From the NCBI RefSeq assembly GCF_009193325.2, contig NZ_CP059856.1:124001-188000 (forward strand): 64,000 nt of DNA. The letters run 5' to 3'. This stretch comes from Bacteroides zhangwenhongii (GTDB lineage: Bacteria > Bacteroidota > Bacteroidia > Bacteroidales > Bacteroidaceae). The notes beneath the pieces were generated by a model that saw only the letters and a list, made by a program, of their open reading frames with translations, did no database searches and was not told the DNA's origin. A program made the position numbers and the translations under genes. Positions 37,383 through 46,597 of the stretch are shown here, in pieces. Position 1 is the stretch's first letter, and every line of letters begins with the position of its first letter.

Positions 37383-38639
37383 TTATTCTTCCTCTTCGTA
37401 GGTCTGATAAAGAAAATCGTTATAAGGGTATTTCTGAACGTGCAATTCTTTCACTCGTTGATAAACTACATTTTTCAGTTCGTCCATATTGATTCGCTCG
37501 CGGGCGGAAATAAAGAGGCAATTATCCTCCATCTTTGCCATCCACGTCTTCATCAGCTCTTCGAGTGTCAAGTTTTCTTTTGTTCGGGGGGTAAGGTCGT
37601 CCGATGCTTTCTCTATGTAAGTGTAAGCATCTATTTTATTAAATACAAGTATCATGGGTTTGCCACCGCCGCCAATCTCGGCCAGTGTCTTATTTACCAC
37701 TTCAATCTGTTCTTCAAATCCGGGATGGGAAATATCCACTACGTGCACCAGCAGGTCGGCTTCGCGCACCTCATCCAATGTTGATTTGAAAGAGTCCACC
37801 AAATCGGTAGGTAACTTACGGATAAATCCGACCGTATCTGACAAAAGGAACGGTAGATTCTCGATAATTACCTTACGGACAGTGGTATCCAGCGTTGCAA
37901 ACAGCTTATTCTCCGCAAATACCTCGCTCTTGGACAGGAGGTTCATAATGGTCGATTTACCAACATTGGTATACCCCACTAAAGCAACACGAATCATGCG
38001 TCCGCGATTTTTACGCTGGGTAGCCTTCTGCTTATCAATGTCTGCCAGACGTTCTTTCAGCAACGACATACGGTTCAGGATGATACGACGGTCCATTTCA
38101 AGCTGTGTTTCACCCGGACCACGAAGTCCCACCGAGCCTTTACCTCCACCTGCACCGGAGCCACCTCCCTGGCGTTCCAAGTGAGTCCAAAGGCGTTGCA
38201 AGCGTGGCAACATATATTTATATTGCGCCAATTCCACCTGTGTTTTAGCATTGGCAGTCTGGGCACGCATGGCAAATATATCAAGAATCAGCGAAGTACG
38301 GTCAAGTATCTTCACCTTCAATTCGGCTTCGATATTACGGATTTGTTTCGCGGAAAGCTCATCATCAAAGATAACCATTCCCACTTCACGTTCTTCCTCC
38401 TCTTCGTTACGGATATATGTTCTTATCTCTTCCAGTTTTCCTTTTCCTACATAAGTCACCGAGTTAGCCGTCGGCAACTTCTGTGTAAATCGTTTCACTA
38501 CTTCCGCCCCAGCCGTCTCGGCAAGGAATGCCAATTCATCCAGATACTCGTTCGTTTTACGCTCATCCTGCGTCTGAGTGATGAGTCCGACCAGTACTGC
38601 TGTCTCTACTTTGGCTTCGGATATTACAAATTCTTTCAT
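37383..38639 (-). CDS. hflX: GTPase HflX
   Basis: The 418-residue protein has the HflX N-terminal domain with a Gly-rich linker (GGGSGAGGGKGSVG) and the GTPase motifs GYTNVGKST, DTVGF and NKIDAYT. It splits ribosomes under stress. It has a -7 motif upstream at 38667-38674. Confidence 0.96.
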   Translation of the reverse strand: MKEFVISEAKVETAVLVGLITQTQDERKTNEYLDELAFLAETAGAEVVKRFTQKLPTANSVTYVGKGKLEEIRTYIRNEEEEEREVGMVIFDDELSAKQIRNIEAELKVKILDRTSLILDIFAMRAQTANAKTQVELAQYKYMLPRLQRLWTHLERQGGGSGAGGGKGSVGLRGPGETQLEMDRRIILNRMSLLKERLADIDKQKATQRKNRGRMIRVALVGYTNVGKSTIMNLLSKSEVFAENKLFATLDTTVRKVIIENLPFLLSDTVGFIRKLPTDLVDSFKSTLDEVREADLLVHVVDISHPGFEEQIEVVNKTLAEIGGGGKPMILVFNKIDAYTYIEKASDDLTPRTKENLTLEELMKTWMAKMEDNCLFISARERINMDELKNVVYQRVKELHVQKYPYNDFLYQTYEEEE

Positions 38640-38666
38640 TCTTTATTTTTAATAATAATATGGGTG

Positions 38667-38674
38667 CAAATATA
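38667..38674 (-). promoter_or_regulatory. -7 promoter motif for hflX
   Basis: Minus-strand TATATTTG matches TAnnTTTG, 28 nt upstream of the hflX start. Confidence 0.6.
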
Positions 38675-38777
38675 GCAAAAAAAGATAATCTTTTTAGAGA
38701 TATTAATGCATATTCATCACCGATGTAGCACAGAACTACATCTAAATTGTTCTAACATCAATAAAAAAAACAGAAGT

Positions 38778-39953
38778 ATGGAAAAGATTAGTTACAACCT
38801 TGTGTTTAACAGAAAAAAGAATTTGAATAAGAGAGGAATGGCATTAATACAAGTGGAAGCTTACCTTAATAAGAAAAAGATGTATCTCTCCACTAAAATC
38901 TATATTAAACCAAACCAATGGGACGACAAACGGAAAATGGTAAAGAACCATCCTAATGCAGACATCCTAAACTGTATGTTATACGAATATATATCTACAA
39001 TAGAGCAAACAGAACTCGGATTGTGGCAACAGGGAAAAGAGATTTCATTGAGTTTATTAAAGGACTTACTTGAGAAACCTGTAAGCAACGAAAAGTCTTT
39101 TTTAGATTTCTATAAAGAAGAACTAGCAACCTCTTCTTTGAAAGAAAGTACCAAGCACAACCATCTTTCCACCCTCGAATTACTTCAAGCGTTCAAAAAA
39201 GAGATCTTCTTTACAGACCTCACATTTGAATTTGTTTCCTCATTCGATTCTTATTTGCAATCTCGGGGATATCATCTTAATACGGTTGCCAAGCACATGA
39301 AACATCTAAAACGTTATGTCAATATTGCTATTAATAAAGAATATATGGATATACAGAAATATGCCTTCAGAAAATATAGAATCAAAAGTGTAGAAGGCAG
39401 ACATACCCATTTGTCTCCTGAAGAATTGCATAAACTGGAAGAAGTTCAACTCACAGAAAAGTTTGCAAAATTACAAAAGCCCAAAGATGCCTTTTTATTT
39501 TGTTGTTACGCTGGGTTACGATATTCTGATTTCACTCACCTGACCTCCGAGAATATCATTGAGTTTCATAGGGAATTTTGGCTTATCTATAAATCTGTCA
39601 AAACAGGCACTGAGGTACGCCTTCCATTATACCTATTGTTCGAGGGCAAAGGTGTTCATATACTCCACCGCTACAAGAATGACCTCGATAGTTTTTTCAA
39701 GTTAAAAGATAATTCCAATCTTAACAAGGAACTGAATGTACTAGCCAAATTGGCAGGAATCAGCAAACACATTTCTTTCCATGTGGCCCGCCACACGAAT
39801 GCTACCTTATTAATATATAACGGTGCAAATATAACTACCGTACAAAAATTGTTGGGACACAAAAGTGTAAAAACCACTCAGGTATATGCCAATATAATGG
39901 ACATCACAATCGTACGTGACCTCGAAAAAGCTGCTTCACAAAAGAATGAGTAA
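38778..39953 (+). CDS. Solitary tyrosine recombinase
   Basis: The protein has 391 residues from ATG 38778, where the family N-terminus MEKISYNLVFNRKKN starts; an earlier ATG at 38706 adds an unrelated leader. It has the Bacteroides phage-integrase layout: N-terminal arm-binding region, SAM-like core-binding domain and catalytic domain with AGLRYSDF (Arg I), HVARHTNAT (His/Arg), LGHKS and Tyr in TTQVYAN. All catalytic residues are present. No other mobile genes are nearby, so it may act on a local invertible site or be a leftover. Codon style is AT-richer than neighbours. Confidence 0.9.
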   Translation: MEKISYNLVFNRKKNLNKRGMALIQVEAYLNKKKMYLSTKIYIKPNQWDDKRKMVKNHPNADILNCMLYEYISTIEQTELGLWQQGKEISLSLLKDLLEKPVSNEKSFLDFYKEELATSSLKESTKHNHLSTLELLQAFKKEIFFTDLTFEFVSSFDSYLQSRGYHLNTVAKHMKHLKRYVNIAINKEYMDIQKYAFRKYRIKSVEGRHTHLSPEELHKLEEVQLTEKFAKLQKPKDAFLFCCYAGLRYSDFTHLTSENIIEFHREFWLIYKSVKTGTEVRLPLYLLFEGKGVHILHRYKNDLDSFFKLKDNSNLNKELNVLAKLAGISKHISFHVARHTNATLLIYNGANITTVQKLLGHKSVKTTQVYANIMDITIVRDLEKAASQKNE

Positions 39954-39989
39954 CACTACCCACACACAAACATAGCATAATTCACCACA

Positions 39990-40081
39990 TCACCACAGAT
40001 TACACGGATTAACACAGATTAAAATCCGCGCATTGATAATCTGCATTTATCATCTGTGTTAATCCGTGTAATCTGTGGTGA
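39990..40081. repeat. Perfect 30-bp inverted repeat, likely a repeat family hairpin
   Basis: Arms 39990-40019 and 40052-40081 are exactly complementary, with a 32-nt loop. The arms read CACCACAGATTACACGGATT and similar. I recall sequences of this type recurring in Bacteroidetes genomes, but I cannot check. It lies between two convergent genes and may terminate both. Confidence 0.75.
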
Positions 40082-40129
40082 AAAACGAGTTCTGACACAA
40101 ATCATGAAGTACAGTTCACACTAGCAAGC

Positions 40130-40822
40130 CTATAGCAAATTCATTAATTCCTTCAAAGAGTGGATCTGGTAAGTAGGAAGAAAAGGGAAAGTAGTCCGCT
40201 CCGTCACATTGTAGAAAACCTGATGCATTCCAACTCCATAAGCTCCGGTAATATCAGCTTCCCAGCTGTCACCAATCATTAATGATTCCCGCAACTCAGA
40301 CTGAGTGGTCGACAGAGCAAAATTAAATATTTCAGGGTAAGGCTTCAACACCCCGAGATCTTCCGAAAGAATCACCTTCTTAAAATAACCATCCACACCT
40401 GCCGAACGCATCTTGCGTGATTGCAATTCACGAAAACCGTTGGAAAGTATATAAAGATTATATTTCGGAGCAAGATATTCCAACACCTCTTTTGCGTATG
40501 GCATTAAGCCTCTTTTGGTAGGAATAATAGAAAAGAAATCTTTCGAAAACTGTTCCGCCAATGCTTCATCCTCCACCCCTACCGACATCAAAGGATAAAA
40601 GAAACGTTGGCGGTTCAATTCATCTTTCGTGATCTTTCCTTCACCATATTCAACCCAGAGTTCAGTATTTCTCTTTTGATAAATTGCATAAAAATGATCG
40701 AACGAATCAAAATAGCGTCCGTATGAATATTTCTGGTACACTTCTTCAAAAGTGTCACGGGCATTTTGAGAAAAGGCCCAAATAGTATCGTCAAGATCAA
40801 AAAATAGATTTTTATATTTCAT
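40130..40822 (-). CDS. YjjG-like noncanonical pyrimidine nucleotidase (HAD family)
   Basis: The 230-residue protein has HAD motif I (FFDLDDTIW, residues 7-15), motif II (ILSNGF), motif III Lys (VLKPYPEIF) and motif IV (IGDSWEADITGA). The order and cap domain fit the YjjG subfamily, which dephosphorylates modified pyrimidine nucleotides. Specificity is inferred from family likeness. Confidence 0.9.
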   Translation of the reverse strand: MKYKNLFFDLDDTIWAFSQNARDTFEEVYQKYSYGRYFDSFDHFYAIYQKRNTELWVEYGEGKITKDELNRQRFFYPLMSVGVEDEALAEQFSKDFFSIIPTKRGLMPYAKEVLEYLAPKYNLYILSNGFRELQSRKMRSAGVDGYFKKVILSEDLGVLKPYPEIFNFALSTTQSELRESLMIGDSWEADITGAYGVGMHQVFYNVTERTTFPFLPTYQIHSLKELMNLL

Positions 40823-40857
40823 CAGTAGTTAGTGAGTATATAATAAGAAACAAAAAA

Positions 40858-40900
40858 GCCAATGTGCCGATTTCTTAAATTCAGGAATCAGCACATCGGC
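40858..40900 (-). terminator. Terminator of the coiled-coil lipoprotein gene
   Basis: Arms 40858-40872 and 40886-40900 pair at 13 of 15 positions, and on the minus strand the stem is followed by TTTTTT. It lies 21 nt past the stop of the next gene at 40922. Confidence 0.65.
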
Positions 40901-40921
40901 CATTCAAAAGTGATATCTACT

Positions 40922-41779
40922 CTATTTTACCTGGATGACCAAGTATTTGGATACACTCCAGAATTCAGTAGGATTAGTAATTTTCAATGTCAACTGACCT
41001 TTATCGTCTTTCACCAATTCGTATGAACCTGCCGGATGAGTAGTCAACAGTTCGGCACGCTTAGAGTACAACTTGATTTCTTTAGTTGTACGGATATCGA
41101 TTTGAGTGAAATAATCCTTGTTGAAATCAGCACTTTTCAGCACATCTCCGCTTTGAAGAATCTTCTGAGCTTTTAACTCTGATTTTGTACCGAATACAAA
41201 CCATGCTGCGTTCAGGCTCTTTTCCTGCTCGGCAACGGTTTTAGCTTTTGCCTCGTTTTCGGCAGCCAATGTTTCTTTTTCTGCAGAAAGATCGCTAACG
41301 GCAGCATCCAATTCCTGAATACGTATATTCTTAGAAGCCAATTCAGTCTGGAGTTCTTCAATACGCTGTTGTTTTGCATTTAACTCAGCTGTCAAAGCCT
41401 CAACCGCTTTCTTCAGTTGAGTAGAGTTATACTTACTATTCTTCAGTTGAGCCTGCAACTTGGCAATCTGTGCCTTGTTCTCTTCCATCTGTTTAGATAT
41501 AAACTCGATGTCGGAAGCAATCTGTTGTTTCGCACTGGCTGAATTCTCAGTGATCGTTCCGCGTTGTAAGTCCACACGGCTTTCGGCAGCGTTGATCTTA
41601 CGGAAACCTTCCTGTACTTCATTGAAAGTCCCCATCATATCATCCAGTTCAGCATTGCGCTGGGTAAGTTCCATCAAAAGAGAATCATTTTCAGCCTTCA
41701 AGTCTTTATTTCCACCTTTAAAGCTATCACACGAAGCCAACATGGCTACGCACACAAATAAAACTGCTAACTTTTTCAT
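40922..41779 (-). CDS. Coiled-coil lipoprotein
   Basis: This 285-residue protein has a lipobox (VAMLASC, Cys about residue 17), then a long coiled coil rich in Glu, Lys and Ala (about residues 25-185) and a C-terminal globular domain of about 90 residues that ends YLVIQVK. It resembles structural or tethering lipoproteins of the envelope. I do not recognise a family. It has a hairpin terminator downstream. Confidence 0.85.
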   Translation of the reverse strand: MKKLAVLFVCVAMLASCDSFKGGNKDLKAENDSLLMELTQRNAELDDMMGTFNEVQEGFRKINAAESRVDLQRGTITENSASAKQQIASDIEFISKQMEENKAQIAKLQAQLKNSKYNSTQLKKAVEALTAELNAKQQRIEELQTELASKNIRIQELDAAVSDLSAEKETLAAENEAKAKTVAEQEKSLNAAWFVFGTKSELKAQKILQSGDVLKSADFNKDYFTQIDIRTTKEIKLYSKRAELLTTHPAGSYELVKDDKGQLTLKITNPTEFWSVSKYLVIQVK

Positions 41780-41815
41780 ACGTCTACGTTTTACGTTTTT
41801 TAAAATGAAGTTATT

Positions 41816-42490
41816 TTAATCGTCTATTCCTGCTAATACTATCACAATCTCGCCACGCGGTTCGGTAGCGGTAAAGCGCTCTATCAATTCAGCCAAACTA
41901 CCCCGAACTGTTTCTTCATGGAGTTTGGATATTTCTCGCGACACGGTTGCCTGACGCTCCATACCGAAATACTCGGCAAACTGCGTCAACGTCTTCAACA
42001 GACGGTGGGGCGATTCATAAAACACCATAGTACGGCGTTCTTCCGCCAATGCCTTCAATCGTGTCTGTCGTCCTTTCTTCTGAGGAAGGAATCCCTCAAA
42101 ACAGAACTTCTCATTCGGCAATCCCGATGCAACAAGCGCCGGAACAAAAGCGGTCGCTCCCGGCAGGCACTGCACTTCAATGCCGTTGCGTACGCATTCA
42201 CGAACAACCAAAAATCCGGGATCTGAGATTCCGGGTGTTCCGGCGTCCGAAATTAATGCCACCGTTTCACCTGCCTTTATTCTATTAACAACACTTTCCA
42301 CCGTTTTATGTTCATTAAATTTATGGTGTGATTGCATTGCGTTCTTTATTTCAAAATGTTTCAGCAAGATTCCGGAAGTGCGTGTGTCTTCCGCCAAAAT
42401 CAGATCGACTTCTTTCAAGACTTTGACAGCCCGAAAGGTCATGTCTTCCAGATTCCCTACCGGCGTCGGCACTACATATAGCTTTCCCAT
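41816..42490 (-). CDS. rsmI: 16S rRNA (cytidine(1402)-2'-O)-methyltransferase
   Basis: The 224-residue protein has the RsmI N-terminus KLYVVPTPVGNLEDMTFRA and the SAM-binding ISDAGTPGISDPG motif. It methylates C1402 of 16S rRNA. It is shorter than the E. coli protein at the C-terminus, as in other Bacteroidetes. The neighbouring hypothetical gene at 42498 lies 7 nt upstream on the same strand. Confidence 0.95.
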   Translation of the reverse strand: MGKLYVVPTPVGNLEDMTFRAVKVLKEVDLILAEDTRTSGILLKHFEIKNAMQSHHKFNEHKTVESVVNRIKAGETVALISDAGTPGISDPGFLVVRECVRNGIEVQCLPGATAFVPALVASGLPNEKFCFEGFLPQKKGRQTRLKALAEERRTMVFYESPHRLLKTLTQFAEYFGMERQATVSREISKLHEETVRGSLAELIERFTATEPRGEIVIVLAGIDD

Positions 42491-42497
42491 TCTTCTC

Positions 42498-43034
42498 TCA
42501 TGCTGATTGGTTAAAATACTTCTTTAATAACTCAAGGAAGTCACTTAATGTTTCGTTTTCCTCGTTGAAATTAACTTTTGAAGAAAGGAACGCAACGGCT
42601 GTTTTATAAGAGCTCATAGCCGATAGTTGCTCCACAACACGATTCATCAACTCAACATCCCCTCCGAATAATTCACGTGAGAAACGAAAAGAGTCATTCA
42701 GACTGATAGAATGACGCAAACCGGCAGAGGTCTTTATACTTTCGCCCAATACAGAAGAAGGCTTGACTTCCTCCGTCTCAGTATCGGCCGACACTTTTGT
42801 CTCTACTATCACCTCTTCCACCACAGGTTCAGAAGCATTCTCGCAAGGAACAGAAGCATTTTCCCGAACAGGTTCCAATTCCTGCAATACCTCATCCAAA
42901 CATCCCTGCATATGAAGAATGTTCTGTTTCAACAGTTCAAACACAGCCTTAGTCGGTTCTTTAGAATATAAGTCCATCAGATACTTCAACCCATGAACAT
43001 CCAACTCAATATCTGTTAACAACTTCTGTTTCAT
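42498..43034 (-). CDS. Hypothetical helical protein upstream of rsmI
   Basis: The 178-residue protein has an N-terminal helix-rich region, a low-complexity Glu/Val-rich middle (about 60-95) and a C-terminal helical domain ending LLKKYFNQSA. No catalytic motif or signal peptide is seen. It is 7 nt from rsmI and probably co-transcribed. The family is not recognised. Confidence 0.78.
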   Translation of the reverse strand: MKQKLLTDIELDVHGLKYLMDLYSKEPTKAVFELLKQNILHMQGCLDEVLQELEPVRENASVPCENASEPVVEEVIVETKVSADTETEEVKPSSVLGESIKTSAGLRHSISLNDSFRFSRELFGGDVELMNRVVEQLSAMSSYKTAVAFLSSKVNFNEENETLSDFLELLKKYFNQSA

Positions 43035-43129
43035 ACTAGTCTATTGTTAATATGATGCGAATGTAGGAATAAATTATGCAATAACTTAAAATAATGGATA
43101 ATTTAACAGTTCTTGCACATTGAATTGCT

Positions 43130-43137
43130 TACCTTTG
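43130..43137 (+). promoter_or_regulatory. -7 promoter motif for tdk
   Basis: TACCTTTG matches TAnnTTTG, 37 nt before the chosen tdk start. It excludes an in-frame ATG at 43120. Confidence 0.6.
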
Positions 43138-43173
43138 TCCGCATATTATTTAATCAAGAAAACACAAAATCAC

Positions 43174-43773
43174 ATGGTACTATTTTCAGAAGACCACATA
43201 CAGGAGACAAGAAGAAGAGGTAGAATCGAAGTTATCTGCGGCTCCATGTTCTCCGGAAAGACAGAGGAGTTAATCCGCAGAATGAAAAGGGCAAAGTTTG
43301 CCAAACAACGTGTAGAGATATTCAAACCGGCCATCGATACACGTTACTCGGAAGAAGACGTAGTCTCTCACGACAGTCATTCCATCGCCTCCACCCCTAT
43401 TGATTCATCAGCCAGTATCCTGCTGTTTACTTCCGAGATAGATGTAGTAGGTATCGATGAAGCACAATTTTTCGACAGTGGGCTGGTCGACGTATGCAAT
43501 CAGCTTGCCAATAACGGTATACGCGTCATTGTAGCCGGACTGGATATGGACTTCAAAGGTAATCCGTTCGGACCTATGCCTCAATTATGCGCCATAGCCG
43601 ACGAAGTTTCCAAAGTTCATGCAATCTGTGTAAAATGCGGACAGTTGGCTTCTTTCTCTCATCGTACAGTGAAGAATGAAAAACAGGTTCTTTTGGGCGA
43701 AACGTCCGAATACGAGCCTTTGTGCAGGGAATGTTATCTCCGTGCACGCGAAGAAGACGAAAAGCAAATATAA
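43174..43773 (+). CDS. tdk: Thymidine kinase
   Basis: The protein has 199 residues from ATG 43174, with the P-loop GSMFSGKT at residues 23-30, the DEAQFF active-site motif and two zinc-binding Cys pairs (CVKC and CREC). It is a type II thymidine kinase for salvage. The AI-2E-type permease follows 22 nt later, possibly in one operon. Confidence 0.96.
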   Translation: MVLFSEDHIQETRRRGRIEVICGSMFSGKTEELIRRMKRAKFAKQRVEIFKPAIDTRYSEEDVVSHDSHSIASTPIDSSASILLFTSEIDVVGIDEAQFFDSGLVDVCNQLANNGIRVIVAGLDMDFKGNPFGPMPQLCAIADEVSKVHAICVKCGQLASFSHRTVKNEKQVLLGETSEYEPLCRECYLRAREEDEKQI

Positions 43774-43795
43774 ACTCTATAAATAAAAACAGATT

Positions 43796-44929
43796 ATGGA
43801 AAGAAAGAAGATAACATTCGACAGTTTCATACGCGGCTCTATCGGATGTGTATTAGTAGTAGGAATATTGATGCTTGTAGAACGTCTCAGCGGAGTGTTA
43901 TTGCCTTTCTTCATTGCCTGGTTGATTGCTTATATGATTTATCCGTTAGTCAAGCTCTTCCAATATAAGCTACGATTGAAAAGCCGTATCCTTTCCATTT
44001 TCTGTGCTTTGTTTCTGATTAGCGCTATCGGAATCACCGTATTTTATTTGCTAGTACCGCCTATGATTTCCGAAATGAGCAGAATGAACGATTTATTAGT
44101 GACTTATCTCACCAATGGAGCCGGAAACAATGTACCTAAGAATCTCTCCGAGTTCATTCACGAATATGTTGATCTTCAAGCATTGAACCGTATATTAAGT
44201 GAGGAGAATATCCTGGCGGCAATCAAGGATACCGTACCCAGACTGTGGACATTGCTTGCAGAATCCCTCAATATCTTATTCAGTATCTTTACCTCCTTTA
44301 TCATATTATTATATGTAGTCTTTATATTGTTGGATTATGAAGCAATAGCCGAAGGATGGTTGCATCTGTTACCGAATAAGTACCGTACATTTGCATCCAA
44401 TCTGGTACGTGACGTACAGGATGGCATGAATAAGTATTTCCGTGGTCAGGCGCTAGTTGCTTTTTGCGTAGGTATTCTTTTTAGCATAGGTTTCTTGATT
44501 ATCGACTTCCCGATGGCTATCGCTTTGGGACTCTTCATCGGCGCTCTGAATATGGTTCCCTACTTGCAGATCATCGGTTTCTTTCCTACCGTCCTACTAG
44601 CTATTCTCAAAGCTGCAGATACCGGAGAGAATTTCTGGATCATCATCGCATGTGCATTGGCTGTCTTCGCTGTTGTTCAAATCATACAAGATACTTTCCT
44701 CGTCCCCAAAATCATGGGAAAGATCACCGGCCTAAACCCTGCCATCATTCTCTTGTCTCTCTCTATCTGGGGTTCATTGATGGGAATGCTCGGCATGATT
44801 ATTGCTCTGCCGTTAACGACTTTAATGCTTTCATACTACCAACGTTTTATTATCAATAAAGAAAAGATAAAATATGACGAAGCAGAAATAACTGATAATC
44901 AAGAAACAAACCATAAAGAGATAAAATAA
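43796..44929 (+). CDS. AI-2E family transporter
   Basis: The 377-residue protein has about eight membrane helices with the family pattern GALNMVPYLQIIGFFP and IIQDTFLVPKIMG. Members of this family include the E. coli AI-2 exporter TqsA and Na+/H+ antiporters. The true substrate is uncertain. It is the last gene before tRNA-Lys. Confidence 0.9.
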   Translation: MERKKITFDSFIRGSIGCVLVVGILMLVERLSGVLLPFFIAWLIAYMIYPLVKLFQYKLRLKSRILSIFCALFLISAIGITVFYLLVPPMISEMSRMNDLLVTYLTNGAGNNVPKNLSEFIHEYVDLQALNRILSEENILAAIKDTVPRLWTLLAESLNILFSIFTSFIILLYVVFILLDYEAIAEGWLHLLPNKYRTFASNLVRDVQDGMNKYFRGQALVAFCVGILFSIGFLIIDFPMAIALGLFIGALNMVPYLQIIGFFPTVLLAILKAADTGENFWIIIACALAVFAVVQIIQDTFLVPKIMGKITGLNPAIILLSLSIWGSLMGMLGMIIALPLTTLMLSYYQRFIINKEKIKYDEAEITDNQETNHKEIK

Positions 44930-44975
44930 TTAAAACTTTTTTCTACAGAACGCTTGCAAATTAAATAAAAGTAGC

Positions 44976-44983
44976 TACCTTTG
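44976..44983 (+). promoter_or_regulatory. tRNA-Lys promoter, -7 motif with -33 TTG
   Basis: TACCTTTG matches TAnnTTTG, and TTG at 44954-44956 sits 19 nt upstream as a -33 element. The tRNA starts 40 nt downstream. Confidence 0.65.
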
Positions 44984-45022
44984 CACCCGCAATCAGGAAA
45001 TAACTGATTTGCAATAAGGATT

Positions 45023-45095
45023 GATTCGCTAGCTCAGCAGGTAGAGCACAACACTTTTAATGTTGGGGTCCTGGGTTCGAGCCCCAGGCGGATCA
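45023..45095 (+). tRNA. tRNA-Lys (anticodon TTT)
   Basis: A full cloverleaf folds: acceptor arms GATTCGC and GCGGATC, D arm GCTCAGCAGGTAGAGC, anticodon arm CAACA-CTTTTAA-TGTTG with anticodon TTT, and T arm CTGGGTTCGAGCCCCAG. The discriminator is A and CCA is not encoded. The mobile region begins about 240 nt after it, as is common for tRNA targets. Confidence 0.97.
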
Positions 45096-45119
45096 CTTTT
45101 TGAAACAGCAAAAATGCGT

Positions 45120-45151
45120 AAAGCTCTGATAATCAAACTTATCAGAGCTTT
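45120..45151 (+). terminator. tRNA-Lys terminator
   Basis: Perfect 13-nt arms at 45120-45132 and 45139-45151 with a 6-nt loop, followed by TTC and T-rich sequence. Confidence 0.8.
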
Positions 45152-45208
45152 TTCTTTTATATCAAACCTGCATTTTACCGCAAATTGGAACACCTAATAC
45201 AGGTGAAA

Positions 45209-45246
45209 TCGGAGGACTTAAATTCCTCCAAATTTTAGTCCTCCGA
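45209..45246. repeat. Inverted repeat and direct repeat between tRNA-Lys and the integrase
   Basis: Arms 45209-45224 and 45231-45246 pair at 15 of 16 positions. An 11-bp direct repeat CTGCATTTTAC flanks this hairpin at 45168-45178 and 45271-45281. These could be sites for the nearby integrase, or just a terminator. Confidence 0.5.
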
Positions 45247-45307
45247 ATTGGTGTTTTATTCGCTGATTGTCTGCATTTTACGTGATACTATTCATCGCTT
45301 CTAAAAG

Positions 45308-45315
45308 TAACTTTG
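45308..45315 (+). promoter_or_regulatory. -7 promoter motif for the tRNA-proximal integrase
   Basis: TAACTTTG matches TAnnTTTG, 22 nt before the integrase start. Confidence 0.6.
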
Positions 45316-45337
45316 AACCATTAAACTTTTAAAGTGT

Positions 45338-46453
45338 ATGAGTATGAAAAGAAATTATTTTTCGGTCCTTTTCTACATCAAGAAGGCCAAATTATTGAAA
45401 AACGGAGAGGCTCCTATCTGCCTGAGAATAACCGTAAATGGGAAACGTGCGGAAATTCAAATCAAGCGCAGTGTGGAAATTGGCAAGTGGAATGCCCAAA
45501 GGGAATGTGCGATTGGTAAGGACAGAAAGTATCTGGAACTTAACCACTATCTGGAAACAGTACGTACCCGCGTACTTCGTATTCATCGTGAACTGGAACA
45601 GGATGATAAACCTATCACAGCTGAAATTCTGAAGAAGTTATTCTATGGTGAAAAACAAACTCCCAAGATGTTATTGGAGGTTTTCAAAGAACATAACGCA
45701 AAGTATCGTGAGCTAATAGGGAAAGATGTGGTGAAAGCTACGGTGCTCCGTTATGAGAGAACTGTACGATATCTTGAGGAGTTCTTGAAAAAAGAATATC
45801 GATTAAACGATATACCTCTGTGCAATATCAATCGTGAGTTCATATCCAATTTTGAATTCTTTATCAAAACTGAAAAAAGTTGTGCGCAGAATACAACTGT
45901 TAAATATTTAAAGAACCTAAAGAAAATTATCACATTGGCACTTACAAATAAATGGATGACGGATAATCCATTCTTCGGAGTCAGGTTCAAACAAACCCAA
46001 TCTAACCGAGAATTTCTCAGCGAGGAAGAATTACATATTATTATGGAAAAAGAATTTAATATACCTCGTTTAGAAATAGTACGCGACATTTTTGTTTTTT
46101 GTTGCCTGTCTGGATTAGCATTTACGGATATAAAACATTTACGTCCTGGGCATATTACAAAAGATCCTAATGGGGAAGATTGGATTCGAAAGCCTCGTGA
46201 AAAAACAAATAACATGTGTCACATACCGTTGCTTGACATTCCCGCATTAATAGCTGAAAAATACAAGAACAATCCGATCTGTGTACAAAAGAACATGGTG
46301 CTTCCTGTACCTTGTAATCAACGGATGAACAGTTATTTGAAAGAAATTGCCGATCTGTGTGGAATTACTAAAAAGTTGACAACCCATGTGGCAAGACATG
46401 GCAAATTTTCTTTCTTGCTAAAATTCAGGCACTTGCAAAATATTTCAGCTTAA
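45338..46453 (+). pseudogene. Tyrosine integrase, truncated in the catalytic domain
   Basis: This 371-residue frame has the Bacteroides integrase N-terminal and core-binding domains (NYFSVLFYIKKAK start), then the catalytic domain with SGLAFTDIKHL and THVARH near residue 352. After THVARH the sequence diverges to GKFSFLL and stops, losing the LGH and the catalytic Tyr, so it should not recombine. The normal family length is about 400-420. The Arg I position holds Ala. It lies next to tRNA-Lys, so it is probably the relic of a tRNA-targeting element. Confidence 0.88.
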
Positions 46454-46597
46454 TAGGTAACGATTTAGAAACCAGCGAAATTCTGTATTTCACTTTGTTT
46501 TGCAGTAATTCAAAAGAACGCTTTTCCTAAATGCAAAGATAATATTATTTTTTGAATAATAAACCTTTGCAGATAGTCAAATTCAATAAATTATCGG

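Noticed and set aside
36491..37492. A 333-codon plus-strand frame
   Set aside because: It is antisense to DUF4954 and the end of hflX and has no recognisable motif.
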